Position numbers and translations under genes: made by a program. A stretch of 64,000 nucleotides of DNA, taken from positions 3,782,001 through 3,846,000 of the forward strand of contig NZ_JBCNLP010000001.1 of assembly GCF_039595395.1 (NCBI RefSeq). Reading direction: 5' to 3'. The notes beneath the pieces were generated by a model. The model saw only the letters and a program-made list of their open reading frames with translations. It was not told the DNA's origin and did no database searches. Source of the stretch: Novosphingobium sp. Lineage in GTDB: Bacteria; Pseudomonadota; Alphaproteobacteria; Sphingomonadales; Sphingomonadaceae. Position 1 is the stretch's first letter, and each line of letters starts with the position of its first letter. This document shows positions 49,278 through 57,950 of the stretch, piece by piece.

Positions 49278-49382
49278 GCGCCAGCCCTCTCCCCCGCCCG
49301 GCCACCCATCGGCCGTATCCTGTGGGTGGCCGGGCGGGGGAGAGGGCTGGTGCCGTAAAATCCGGCTCTTTCGCCGGATTTT
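49278..49382. repeat. Palindromic element family B, copy B2
   Basis: A roughly 31-bp inverted repeat (arms 49278-49308 and 49323-49354, one mismatch near the outer end) is followed by a 10-bp stem AAAATCCGGC/GCCGGATTTT at 49357-49382. The orientation is opposite to B1. Another short stem, TGCTGT/ACAGCA, is at 49255-49277. On the minus strand the hairpin starts 10 bases after the holC stop, so it probably ends the pepA-holC transcript. Confidence 0.88.
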
Positions 49383-49392
49383 CAAACAGACA

Positions 49393-49839
49393 CTAACCGC
49401 GCGCCACCCAGCGCCCCTCGACATATTCGTGGAAGTGGCGCTCCACACCCTCGCGCTGGCCCAGCATGGTCCAGACGGCGCGGGCCGCGCCGCGCGTCGC
49501 CTCTCCGAAGAGCAGCAGGGCGCGGTCGAAGCCTTCGCCCATCTCGCGCCACTGGCCATCGGCCAGCAGGGCGATGCGCGCGCCATTGGCGGGATCGGTC
49601 AGATCGGGGGCGATCAGGATGGGCTGGCTGGCATCATGCTCGCCGCCCGCCTCGCCATGGGCAAGGAAGCTGGTCGGGCGCCAGCCCCACAGCGCCTGGG
49701 AAATGCGCTGGCGCTGCCCGCCGTCGCCCGCGACCACCAGCATGCGCTGGCCGGCCTTCATCGCGGCGGCGGCGAGCGGCGGCAGGGCGACCAAAGCGTC
49801 CCCCTGCCCCACCAGATAGAAATCGACGCGCAGGCTCAC
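49393..49839 (-). CDS. holC: DNA polymerase III chi subunit
   Basis: HolC links the replication clamp loader to single-strand binding protein. The 148-aa product has the family's start (RVDFYLVGQGDALVALPPLAAAAMKAGQRMLVV) and the LWGWRPTSFLAHG and QPILIA segments. It overlaps the pepA stop codon (49836-49839), so it is translationally coupled to pepA, the arrangement seen in many proteobacteria (pepA-holC). Confidence 0.9.
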   Translation of the reverse strand: MSLRVDFYLVGQGDALVALPPLAAAAMKAGQRMLVVAGDGGQRQRISQALWGWRPTSFLAHGEAGGEHDASQPILIAPDLTDPANGARIALLADGQWREMGEGFDRALLLFGEATRGAARAVWTMLGQREGVERHFHEYVEGRWVARG

Positions 49840-51296
49840 CCTTCGGCGGTGTCGCGCACGAAACGGTCGAGCAGGCGCACGCCATAACCGGTCGCGCCCT
49901 TGTCCCAGGTGTGGCCCGCCTTGTCGGCCCAGACCATGCCCGCAATGTCGAGATGCGCCCAGGGGGTGCCCTTCTCGATATAGCGCAGCAGGAACTGCGC
50001 CGCCGTGATCGAGCCGCCGAACTTGCCGCCGATGTTCTTCATGTCGGCGATGGGGCTGTCGATCATGCGGTCATAGACCGGGCCCATCGGCATGCGCCAC
50101 AGCTTGTCGCCGGTGGCGGCGCCGGCGGCGGTCAGTTGCGCGGTCAGCGTGTCGTCGTTCGAGAAGATACCGGCGTACTCATGGGCGAGGCTGGCGATGA
50201 TCGCCCCGGTCAGCGTGGCCAGATCGACCACCAGCTTCGGCTTGAACTCGCGCTGCACGAAGGTCAGCGCGTCGCACAGCACCAGACGGCCCTCGGCATC
50301 GGTGTTGATCACCTCGATGGTCTGGCCGCTCATGGAGGTGACCACATCGCCGGGGCGCTGGGCATTGCCGTCGGGCATGTTCTCGACCAGACCGCAGACG
50401 CCCACGACATTGGCCTTGGCCTTGCGCAGGGCAAGCGCCAGCATGGTGCCCGCCACGGCGCCCGCGCCGCCCATGTCCCACTTCATGTCTTCCATGCCGG
50501 CGGGGGCCTTCAGGCTGATGCCGCCAGTGTCGAAGGTGACGCCCTTGCCGACAAACGCCACGGGAGCCTCGCCAGCCTTGCCGCCGTTCCACTCGATCAC
50601 CAGCACGCGCGGCGGGCGGACCGAGCCCTGAGCCACGCCCAGCAGCGCGCCCATACCCAGCGACTTGAGTTCAGTCTCCTCCAGCACGCGGACCTTCAGC
50701 CCGGTGCCCTCATAGCGGGCCTGAGCGCGCGCCACGAAGCTTTCGGGATAGATCACATTGGCCGGTTCGGTGACCAGCTCGCGGGTGAACTCCACGCCCT
50801 GTGCCACGGCGAAGGTCTCGTCCCATGCCGCCTCGGCACCTTCGGGAGCGCCGATGACCTCGACCCTGGTCAGGCTGGCCTTCTTGTCGTCCTTCTGGGT
50901 GGTGCGATACTTGTCCCAGCGCCAGGCGCGCAGGCGCACGCCCAGCAGCAGCGCAGCCACTTCGGCGCCCGAGAGATCGGCACCGGCCAGATCGATCGCC
51001 ACCGCGCTCTCGCCGCTGGTGAGATATTCGGCGGTCAGCGCCGCGCCGGCCTTCTCAAGGCCCGACAGACGGTCGGCGGCGCCCTTGTCGCTAACGCCGA
51101 GCAGCACGGCGCGCAGGGTCACATCGCCACGCGCAACAAACCCTTCGAACAGATCGCCCGCCTTGCCGGCAAAACGGTTCGCCCTGGCCCCGGCGGCCAG
51201 CAGCGGATCGAGATCGGCGGGCCAGCCCGCCCCCTCGATCAAACGCGCGCGCGTGGTGGCGGAGGACTGGTCGGATGTGGAAAACTGGATCTGCAT
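49836..51296 (-). CDS. pepA: Leucyl aminopeptidase
   Basis: PepA is a hexameric di-metal aminopeptidase of family M17. The 486-aa product has an N-terminal macro-like domain and the catalytic domain with VGKGVTFDTGGISLKAPAGMEDMKWDMGGAG (metal ligands Lys, Asp, Asp), VINTDAEGRLVLCDAL (Asp, Glu and Arg) and VDLATLTGAI. I chose ATG 51296; the frame extends to 51551 through unconserved sequence that overlaps the divergent lptD. In E. coli PepA also binds DNA; nothing here shows whether this one does. Confidence 0.95.
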   Translation of the reverse strand: MQIQFSTSDQSSATTRARLIEGAGWPADLDPLLAAGARANRFAGKAGDLFEGFVARGDVTLRAVLLGVSDKGAADRLSGLEKAGAALTAEYLTSGESAVAIDLAGADLSGAEVAALLLGVRLRAWRWDKYRTTQKDDKKASLTRVEVIGAPEGAEAAWDETFAVAQGVEFTRELVTEPANVIYPESFVARAQARYEGTGLKVRVLEETELKSLGMGALLGVAQGSVRPPRVLVIEWNGGKAGEAPVAFVGKGVTFDTGGISLKAPAGMEDMKWDMGGAGAVAGTMLALALRKAKANVVGVCGLVENMPDGNAQRPGDVVTSMSGQTIEVINTDAEGRLVLCDALTFVQREFKPKLVVDLATLTGAIIASLAHEYAGIFSNDDTLTAQLTAAGAATGDKLWRMPMGPVYDRMIDSPIADMKNIGGKFGGSITAAQFLLRYIEKGTPWAHLDIAGMVWADKAGHTWDKGATGYGVRLLDRFVRDTAEG

Positions 51297-51346
51297 GACA
51301 ACTCCATGGCAATCTGTTCGGCGGCAAGCCGCAAGCGGACGGCGGC

Positions 51347-51382
51347 ACGGCGCCGGGGATGTTCCCCCCGGCGCGGCGCCGT
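51347..51382. promoter_or_regulatory. GC-rich inverted repeat in the pepA-lptD divergent region
   Basis: ACGGCGCC at 51347-51354 pairs with GGCGCCGT at 51375-51382. An alternative inner stem GCGCCGGGG can pair with CCCCGGCGC. It lies 51 bases before pepA and 87 before lptD, so it could be a regulator site or a 5'-leader structure. Confidence 0.4.
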
Positions 51383-51468
51383 CATCGCGGGCAGCGCACC
51401 CCGCTTTGCAGAGCGCGCCACGATCAACGCGCATTGCAGTTAGGACGCACCGGTGCGATAGGCAAGCC

Positions 51469-53814
51469 ATGCTTCCCCTCCGGCGTCCCTGCCCTTCTTC
51501 CGTGTCCGGCCGGCAAAGCCGCGGTTTTCCGGGTTTTTCGCCCAGCACCATGGCTGTGGCGCTTGGCCTTGCGGCGAATCCCGCCGTGGCTTACGCGCTG
51601 CCCACCGGGTCTTTGGGCCAGCCGATCAGCACCGGCGCGGCCATCACGCCCTCCCCGCAGATGGGCACGCAGAACGAACATGCGGAAGCCTCGCCCGAAA
51701 AACCCGAAGCCGATCGTCATGTCGATTTCGAGGCCGATGAGGTCGATTATTCCGACGATGACAATCTGGTCACCGCCAAGGGCAACGTCTTCCTGAAGCG
51801 TGGCGAGCGGACCATGCGCGCCGATTCGGTGGTGTGGAACCGCGACACCGGCGACATCACCGCCAGCGGCAACATCCGCGCCGTCGATGCCGACGGCAAT
51901 GAGATGTTTACCGGCGAGATGAGGGTGGATCAGGACATGTCGGTGGGCTTCACCACCAACATGCTGCTGCTGCTGCGCGAAGGCGGGCGCCTGGCCGCCG
52001 ACAAGGGCGAGCGGCAGCAGGACGGCACCGTCCTGCTCACCCGCGTCAGCTACACCGGCTGCGATGTGGTCAACGGCAAGGGCTGCGCCACCACGCCGAG
52101 CTGGCGCATCAACGCCCGCCGCGTGATCTATGACCAGAAGCGCAAGCTGGTGAAGTTCAAGGCGGCGCGTCTGGTGGTCTTCGGGGTGCCGCTGGTGCCG
52201 CTGCCCACCGCGATCATCGCGACGGACGGGCGCGCCATCACCGGGCCGCTCATTCCCGATCTGCGCACGACCGCATCGAACGGCATCGAAATCTCGGAAG
52301 GCGAATACATCCGTCTGGCCGATGACAAGGATCTGACGCTCAAGGGCTATGTCTTTTCCAAGGTCAACCCGATGCTTCAGGTCAACTATCGCCAGTTGAC
52401 CGATCTGGGCGCCTTCCAGATGACCGGCTATGTCACGCGCAGCGCGGTGCTGGCCGCCAATGGCACCGGCAGCGGGACGACCGAGCTGCGCGGCTATATC
52501 GATGCCAACGGCAAGTTCCAGCTCTCGCCGGAATGGAGCGTGACCTTCTCGGGCCGTCTGGCCAGCGACCGCACCTTCCTGCAGCGCTATTACATCAACA
52601 ACGACGATCTGCTGCGCTCGACCATCAATGTCGAGCATATCGACAAGAACTCCTATTTCTCGCTCTCGGGCTGGGCTTTCCAGACCCTGCGCACCGATGA
52701 GCAGCAGGGCAGCGTGCCCATCGCCCTGCCGGTGCTCGATTATCGCCGCCGCATCGCCGACCCCTGGCTGGGCGGCCAGTTCGAGATCGAGGCCAACACG
52801 CTGGCAATCACCCGCACCGCGGGCCAGGACACGCAGCGCGCCTTCACCAGCGCGCAATACAGCCTGCGCCGCACCACGCCGTGGGGCCAGCAGTTCACCT
52901 TCACGGGTCTGGCCCGCGCCGACGCTTATCATTCCACCGACAATGCGCTGACCACCACCTCGATCTATCAGGGCCTGCCCGGCTGGCAGACGCGCGGCGT
53001 GGTGCTGGGCGCGGTGGACATGACCTGGCCGCTGGTGGGCGAGGCCTTTGGCGGCACGCAGGTCATCACCCCGCATGTTCAGGTGGTGGCCGCGCCCTCC
53101 ACCCCCAACCTGTCGATCCCGAACGAGGATTCGCGCGCCATCGAGCTGGAGGATGACAACCTCTTCTCGCTCAACCGCTTCCCCGGCCATGACCGGATCG
53201 AGGACGGCACCCGCGTGACCTATGGCCTGGAATGGCGGCTGGATGTGCCGCGCTGGAGCATCAACGCCAACATCGGCCAGTCCTATCGCATGACCAGCAA
53301 GCCCACCCTGCTGCCTGACGGCACAGGACTGTCGGGCCGCATGTCCGACATCGTGGGCCGCACCGAAATCCGCTATCGCGACCTGTTCAAGATCACCCAC
53401 CGTTATCGCCTCGACAAGGACACGATGGGCTTCCGCCGCAACGAAATCGACGCGGCTGTGGGCAGCAACCGCACCTATTTCGAGGTGGGTTACGTCAAGC
53501 TCAACCGCCATTTCGACAGCGGGATCGAGGATCTGCAGGACAGCACCGAGGCGCGCGCCTCGGTCCGCGCCGCCTTCACCCGTTACTGGTCGGTGTTCGG
53601 CTCGGGCATTTTCGACATCAACGACAAGTCGGTGGTCAATGGCGTCACGCTGGACAAGTTCCAGCCGCTGCGCACCCGCGTGGGCCTGTCCTACAATTCG
53701 GACTGCCTTGAATTCGACCTGACCTGGCGCCGCGACTATGTGACGATCGGCGACGTCGCCAGGGGCAGCAGCTTCGAGCTGCATTTCAGCCTGAAAAACC
53801 TCGGCTTCAGGTAA
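51469..53814 (+). CDS. lptD: LPS-assembly protein LptD
   Basis: LptD is the outer-membrane barrel that inserts lipopolysaccharide into the outer leaflet. The 781-aa product has a signal region (about 1-45, with a hydrophobic MAVALGLAANPAVAYA stretch), an OstA-like beta-jellyroll domain (about 80-190; VDFEADEVDYSDDDNLVTAKGNVFLKRGERTMRADSVVWNRD), and a C-terminal barrel ending in the Phe-Arg type terminus SFELHFSLKNLGFR. ATG 51469 is chosen; 51550 is a possible internal start. It heads the lptD-surA-pdxA-rsmA group, a classic alphaproteobacterial and enterobacterial arrangement. Confidence 0.95.
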   Translation: MLPLRRPCPSSVSGRQSRGFPGFSPSTMAVALGLAANPAVAYALPTGSLGQPISTGAAITPSPQMGTQNEHAEASPEKPEADRHVDFEADEVDYSDDDNLVTAKGNVFLKRGERTMRADSVVWNRDTGDITASGNIRAVDADGNEMFTGEMRVDQDMSVGFTTNMLLLLREGGRLAADKGERQQDGTVLLTRVSYTGCDVVNGKGCATTPSWRINARRVIYDQKRKLVKFKAARLVVFGVPLVPLPTAIIATDGRAITGPLIPDLRTTASNGIEISEGEYIRLADDKDLTLKGYVFSKVNPMLQVNYRQLTDLGAFQMTGYVTRSAVLAANGTGSGTTELRGYIDANGKFQLSPEWSVTFSGRLASDRTFLQRYYINNDDLLRSTINVEHIDKNSYFSLSGWAFQTLRTDEQQGSVPIALPVLDYRRRIADPWLGGQFEIEANTLAITRTAGQDTQRAFTSAQYSLRRTTPWGQQFTFTGLARADAYHSTDNALTTTSIYQGLPGWQTRGVVLGAVDMTWPLVGEAFGGTQVITPHVQVVAAPSTPNLSIPNEDSRAIELEDDNLFSLNRFPGHDRIEDGTRVTYGLEWRLDVPRWSINANIGQSYRMTSKPTLLPDGTGLSGRMSDIVGRTEIRYRDLFKITHRYRLDKDTMGFRRNEIDAAVGSNRTYFEVGYVKLNRHFDSGIEDLQDSTEARASVRAAFTRYWSVFGSGIFDINDKSVVNGVTLDKFQPLRTRVGLSYNSDCLEFDLTWRRDYVTIGDVARGSSFELHFSLKNLGFR

Positions 53815-53852
53815 GGAGGCGGGCCGCGCCGGTTTCCGGGGCCGGGGCCGCC

Positions 53853-53886
53853 AAATCGGGTGAAAGCCCGATTTCCAAAGCGACTC
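53853..53886. repeat. Family B hairpin fragment between lptD and surA (copy B5)
   Basis: AAATCGGG (53853-53860) pairs with CCCGATTT (53867-53874), followed by CCAAAGCGACTC, matching the tail (TTTTCAAACAGACAC) of copies B2 and B3. The long inverted arms are absent. The hairpin stem differs in sequence from the other copies but remains paired. Confidence 0.55.
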
Positions 53887-54058
53887 TCATGCCATTGGCA
53901 TGGCGGTGCAAACAGGCTATCGCGCAGGCGTGTCACAGTCGGCACGTGGCGTGCAGCCGGGGCCTCAGCTCCGGTTCAGCCGCAGTCCGGCATGTGGGGG
54001 GAGCCCGCGCGCCGCCTTGGCGCAGGGCCAGTCAAGCAGGATCGACCAGACGGTGATG

Positions 54059-55459
54059 ATGAAGTCCAAGAACCGCGTTTCCTTCCCCCGTGGGGGCCGC
54101 GTGGCCCTTTCTGTCGCTCTTGCGCTGATGCTGCCCGCCACCTCGCTGATGGCGCAGGGTGCGGGTGGGGGCCAGCCCGGCGGTCAGGAAGCGGCCGAGG
54201 CCGGCGGCCCCGGCAACGACCCGTTCAACCTGCCTGATACGGTCACGCTGTTCGGCAAGAACACCCCCAATCTGCGCCGCGCCACCGCCATCGTGAACGG
54301 TGACATCATCACCGGCACCGATGTTGACCAGCGTCTGGCGCTGGTGCTCGCGGCCAATGGCGGCAAGATTTCCGATGAGGAGCGCACCCAGTTGCGCGCG
54401 CAGGTGCTGCGCAACCTGATCGACGAAACGCTGCAGATCCAGGAAGCCAAGACCGCCGACGCCACCATCGACGATGCCGAGGTGGATGACACCTTCGCGC
54501 GCGTGGCTCAGGAAAACTTCCATCAGGATGTGAAGGCCCTCGACGCCTATCTGACCCGCGTGGGCTCATCCTCCGCCTCGCTGAAGCGTCAGATCAAGGG
54601 CGAGCTGGCCTGGCAGCGCGTGCTGCGCAAGAACGTCCAGCCCTTCATCAACGTCAGCCAGGAAGAAGTGAAGGAACTGATCGCCAAGATGCAGGCGCAG
54701 AAGGGCACCGACGAATATCACGTCGGTGAAATCTATCTGTCGGCCACGCCCGAGAGCAAGCCTTCGGTCGCCGCCAATGCCAACCGCATCATGGATCAGC
54801 TGCGTCAGGGCGGCAGCTTCGTGGCCTATGCGCGGCAATATTCCGAGGCCTCGACCAAGGTGGTCGGCGGCGATCTGGGCTGGGTGCGCCTCTCGCAGCT
54901 TCCCACCGAACTGGCGGCGGCCGCGCGTGACATGCAGCCCGGTCAGCTCACCGGCCCGGTGGAGATGCGCGGCGGCTTCTCGATCCTGTATCTGATCGAC
55001 AAGCGCAAGGTGCTCACCAGCGATCCGCGCGACGCGATTCTGGCGCTCAAGCAGATCTCGATCGAATTCCCCAAGGGCATGAGCGAGGCCGACGCCAACA
55101 AGCGCGCCACCGAATTCTCCACCGCTATCAAGGGCGCCAAGGGCTGCGGCGGCGTCGATGCCGCGGCGCAGAAGATCGGCGCGCAGGTGGTGGCCAACGA
55201 TCAGGTCAAGGCGCGCGATCTGCCCGCCGCCCTGCAGCAGACCATTCTGGGCATGCAGCCGGGCGATTCGACCCAGCCCTTCGGCTCGGTGGCGGAAGGC
55301 GTGCGCATGCTGATGCTCTGCGGCCGTGAAGAGCCCAAGGATGCCAGCGCCCCCAACTTCGACCAGGTGCTGGGCCAGATGGAAGACGAGCGCGTCAACA
55401 AGCGCGCCCAGATCTACATGCGCGATCTGCGTCGCGACGCGATCATCGAATACAACTGA
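54059..55459 (+). CDS. surA: Periplasmic chaperone and peptidyl-prolyl isomerase SurA
   Basis: SurA escorts outer-membrane proteins such as LptD through the periplasm. The 466-aa product has a signal peptide (about 1-30, VALSVALALMLPATSLMAQG), an N-terminal chaperone domain (about 65-215, ATAIVNGDIITGTDVDQRLAL), one clear parvulin domain (about 215-315, YHVGEIYLSATPES to GGDLGWVRLSQLP) and a degenerate second PPIase-like region. ATGs at 54056 and 54059 are adjacent. A longer frame to 53900 lacks a ribosome site. Its TGA overlaps the pdxA ATG. Confidence 0.93.
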   Translation: MKSKNRVSFPRGGRVALSVALALMLPATSLMAQGAGGGQPGGQEAAEAGGPGNDPFNLPDTVTLFGKNTPNLRRATAIVNGDIITGTDVDQRLALVLAANGGKISDEERTQLRAQVLRNLIDETLQIQEAKTADATIDDAEVDDTFARVAQENFHQDVKALDAYLTRVGSSSASLKRQIKGELAWQRVLRKNVQPFINVSQEEVKELIAKMQAQKGTDEYHVGEIYLSATPESKPSVAANANRIMDQLRQGGSFVAYARQYSEASTKVVGGDLGWVRLSQLPTELAAAARDMQPGQLTGPVEMRGGFSILYLIDKRKVLTSDPRDAILALKQISIEFPKGMSEADANKRATEFSTAIKGAKGCGGVDAAAQKIGAQVVANDQVKARDLPAALQQTILGMQPGDSTQPFGSVAEGVRMLMLCGREEPKDASAPNFDQVLGQMEDERVNKRAQIYMRDLRRDAIIEYN

Positions 55460-56493
55460 TGACGTCCGCGGCGCCTCTGGTTCTGACGCTGGGCGATCCG
55501 GCGGGGGTTGGCCCGGAGCTGATCGCCGCCGCATGGGCCCGGCGCGTGGAGGATGGCCCCAATGGCCTTGGGTTGTCGCCCTTCTTCGCCATGGGCGGCG
55601 CGGAGCTGATTGCGGCGGCAGCGGCCTCGCGCGGGCTTTCGGTGCCGATCGAGCGCATCGCTTCCCCCGCTCAGGCGGCGGAGGTTTTTCCTCACGCTTT
55701 GCCGGTGCTGGGCGATCTTGACGGTGCCTATACGCCCGGCGAGCCCAATCGCGAGGGCGCCGCCCTAGCGCTGGCCTCGCTGTCGCTCGCCGCGCGGCTG
55801 ACGGTGGAGGGTGAGGCCTCCGCCATCGTCACCGCCCCGATCCACAAGGCGCGCCTTGCCGAGGTCGGCTTCGTGCATCCCGGCCAGACCGAATTTGTCG
55901 CTGCGGCTTCAGGTGTTGCTGCCGAAGATGCGGTGATGATGCTCGCCGGGCCGACCTTGCGCACGGTGCCGCTGACGGTTCACACCTCGCTGGCCAGCGT
56001 GCCGGGGCTGATCACGCCCGAACTGGTCGAGCGCCGCAGCGCGATCACCGCCGCCGCTCTGGCCCGCGATTTCGGCCTGCCCTCGCCCCGCCTCGCGATT
56101 GCCGCGCTCAACCCGCATGCCGGTGAGGAAGGCCGCATGGGCGATGAGGAAAGCCGCCTGATCGAGCCTGCCATCGCCGCCCTGCGCGCGCGCGGCATCG
56201 ACGCCACCGGGCCGCACCCTGCCGATGCGCTCTTCGCCGAGCGGGCCCGCGCCACCTATGATGTGGCGATCTGCATGTATCACGATCAGGCGCTGATCCC
56301 CTTGAAAGCGCTGGATTTCGACCAGGGCGTCAATGTCACGCTGGGTCTGCCGATCATCCGCACCTCGCCCGATCACGGCACGGCTTTTGCCATCGCCGGG
56401 CGCAACATCGCCGATGCGGGCGCCACCATCGCGGCCATCCGCATGGCGGGCGACTGCGCCGCGCGCCGGGCGCAAGCTGCAATCCCCGCATGA
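55459..56493 (+). CDS. pdxA: 4-hydroxythreonine-4-phosphate dehydrogenase
   Basis: PdxA oxidises 4-phosphohydroxy-L-threonine in pyridoxal phosphate synthesis. The 344-aa product has LTLGDPAGVGPELIAAAW at the start and the three metal-binding His residues in context: LTVHTSLA, ALNPHAGEEGRMGDEE and MYHDQALIPLKALDF, followed by NVTLGLPIIRTSPDHGTAFAIAG. The first base of its ATG is the last base of the surA stop, and its stop overlaps the rsmA ATG, so the genes are tightly coupled. Confidence 0.96.
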   Translation: MTSAAPLVLTLGDPAGVGPELIAAAWARRVEDGPNGLGLSPFFAMGGAELIAAAAASRGLSVPIERIASPAQAAEVFPHALPVLGDLDGAYTPGEPNREGAALALASLSLAARLTVEGEASAIVTAPIHKARLAEVGFVHPGQTEFVAAASGVAAEDAVMMLAGPTLRTVPLTVHTSLASVPGLITPELVERRSAITAAALARDFGLPSPRLAIAALNPHAGEEGRMGDEESRLIEPAIAALRARGIDATGPHPADALFAERARATYDVAICMYHDQALIPLKALDFDQGVNVTLGLPIIRTSPDHGTAFAIAGRNIADAGATIAAIRMAGDCAARRAQAAIPA

Positions 56494-57326
56494 AATATCC
56501 GCCAGCCCATCCCCTGCCCCCCCTGCGGGAGGTGATCAACGCGCATGGCCTCTTCGCCACCAAGGCGCTGGGGCAGAACTTCCTCTTCGATGAGCAGTTG
56601 CTCGACCGTCTGGCCGCCATCCCCGGCAGTTTGATGGATGCGAATGTGCTGGAGGTCGGCCCCGGCCCCGGCGGTCTGACCCGCGCCCTGCTGCGCGCCG
56701 GTGCGAAAGTCACCGCCATCGAGATGGACAAGCGCGCCCTGCCCGTTCTGGAGGAGCTGTCGCAGGCCTTCCCCGGCCGGCTGACGGTGATCCATGGCGA
56801 TGCCACCAAGGTCGATCCGGCCAGCATCTTCGGCGCCGAGCCCTATGCCATCGTCGCCAATCTGCCCTACAATGTCGGCACCAACCTCTTCACCGGCTGG
56901 TTGAGCGGCGCGACATGGCCCCCGCAATGGACCAGCCTGACGCTGATGTTCCAGCTTGAGGTGGCCGAGCGCATCATCGCCCAGCCCGGCAGCGATGCCT
57001 ATGGGCGGCTGGCGGTGCTCTCGCAGTGGCGCTCGAAGGCGAAGATCGCGGTCAAGGTCCATCGCAGCGCCTTCACCCCGCCGCCCAAGGTGATGAGCGC
57101 CATGGTCCATATCGTGCCCGGCGAGGCGCCCGCAGGCGTCTCTCCCCGCGTGCTGGAGCGTGTCACCGAAGCCGCCTTCGGCCAGCGCCGCAAAATGCTG
57201 CGCCAGAGTTTGAAGGGCGTGCCCGGCGCGCTTGAGGCGCTGGAAACGCTGGGCATCGATCCGGCCCGCCGCGCCGAAACGCTGGGCATCGAGGATTTTG
57301 TGGGCATCGCCCGCATCCTGTCCTGA
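56490..57326 (+). CDS. rsmA: 16S rRNA dimethyladenosine transferase RsmA (KsgA)
   Basis: RsmA dimethylates two adjacent adenines near the 3' end of 16S rRNA. The 278-aa product has the signature ALGQNFLFDEQLLDRLA, the SAM-binding VLEVGPGPGGLTRALL, the motif AIVANLPYNVGTNLF (NLPY), and a C-terminal helical domain with FGQRRKMLRQSLKG. It overlaps pdxA by four bases (ATGA). It is the last gene of the lptD-surA-pdxA-rsmA unit; a 66-base gap follows before a small ORF. Confidence 0.96.
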   Translation: MKYPPAHPLPPLREVINAHGLFATKALGQNFLFDEQLLDRLAAIPGSLMDANVLEVGPGPGGLTRALLRAGAKVTAIEMDKRALPVLEELSQAFPGRLTVIHGDATKVDPASIFGAEPYAIVANLPYNVGTNLFTGWLSGATWPPQWTSLTLMFQLEVAERIIAQPGSDAYGRLAVLSQWRSKAKIAVKVHRSAFTPPPKVMSAMVHIVPGEAPAGVSPRVLERVTEAAFGQRRKMLRQSLKGVPGALEALETLGIDPARRAETLGIEDFVGIARILS

Positions 57327-57392
57327 ACCGCCCTTCCCCAAAATTCGCGAAAAACGCCCGCCTGCGCTATAACAGGTGGGAATGGAGATTTT

Positions 57393-57548
57393 ATGGCCGA
57401 CCTCTACCTCAAAAACCTGGAATCCGAGCGCAAGATGCTCTGGGCCAAATGCCGCCTGAACGGCCTGCCCAGAACGAGCCCCGAACGGCTGCGCATCGCG
57501 GAACTCGATGGGCTGCTGAAAGCGCATAAGGAGAAGCAGGCCAAGTAA
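57393..57548 (+). CDS. Small hypothetical protein of 51 aa
   Basis: The frame from ATG 57393 to TAA 57548 encodes a charged helical peptide beginning MADLYLKNLESERKMLWAK and ending in a Lys-rich tail (LLKAHKEKQAK). TGGAGA lies 5-10 bases upstream, and codon use matches the neighbours. It follows rsmA by 66 bases on the same strand. No family is recognised. Confidence 0.55.
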   Translation: MADLYLKNLESERKMLWAKCRLNGLPRTSPERLRIAELDGLLKAHKEKQAK

Positions 57549-57573
57549 AGTCCCGATTCCGGACAAAGATTGG

Positions 57574-57588
57574 TTAACGTAATTTTAA
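57574..57588 (+). promoter_or_regulatory. Perfect CtrA-type box TTAA-N7-TTAA
   Basis: TTAA at 57574-57577 and TTAA at 57585-57588 are separated by exactly seven bases (CGTAATT), matching the full CtrA recognition site of alphaproteobacteria. It lies 74 bases before the small membrane protein gene at 57663, a plausible promoter position. Regulation by CtrA is inference. Confidence 0.45.
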
Positions 57589-57662
57589 GCAAGACTTGCG
57601 GGCGGCGCCTGATCGGCCCATCGTCCTGATGAAGCAACACAAACGGCTTCTTCGAGGATTCG

Positions 57663-57950
57663 ATGCTGCCCCCCATGCTCACCAAGCTGGCCCGCCTGTT
57701 CGTGATCAAGACTCGCCCCGAGGCGTTCATGATCATCTATGCGCTGGCCACGGGCGCGGTGCAGCGCGGGCAGGTCTATCTGGGGCAATATCCCGGTTTT
57801 GGCGGCAAATTGCTGTTTCTGGCCTGCATGGGCTCGGTCTTTATGGCCGGGGGCAAGATTCTCGATTGCCTGAAGTATGAGGCCGCCCAAAAGGCCGGAG
57901 AGCAGGCGATGGACACATCCCCCGCCCCGCTTCAGCGCGCGAAGACGTAA
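57663..57950 (+). CDS. Small hypothetical membrane protein
   Basis: The 95-aa product has a basic N-terminus (TKLARLFVIKTRPEAFMIIYALATGAVQRG) and a hydrophobic segment around residues 47-63 (GGKLLFLACMGSVFMAGG). GAGG lies 5 bases before ATG 57663. A perfect CtrA-type box lies upstream, and the 3' end overlaps the convergent DUF3455 gene by 19 bases. No family is recognised. A cell-cycle or motility link is suggested only by the CtrA box. Confidence 0.6.
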   Translation: MLPPMLTKLARLFVIKTRPEAFMIIYALATGAVQRGQVYLGQYPGFGGKLLFLACMGSVFMAGGKILDCLKYEAAQKAGEQAMDTSPAPLQRAKT

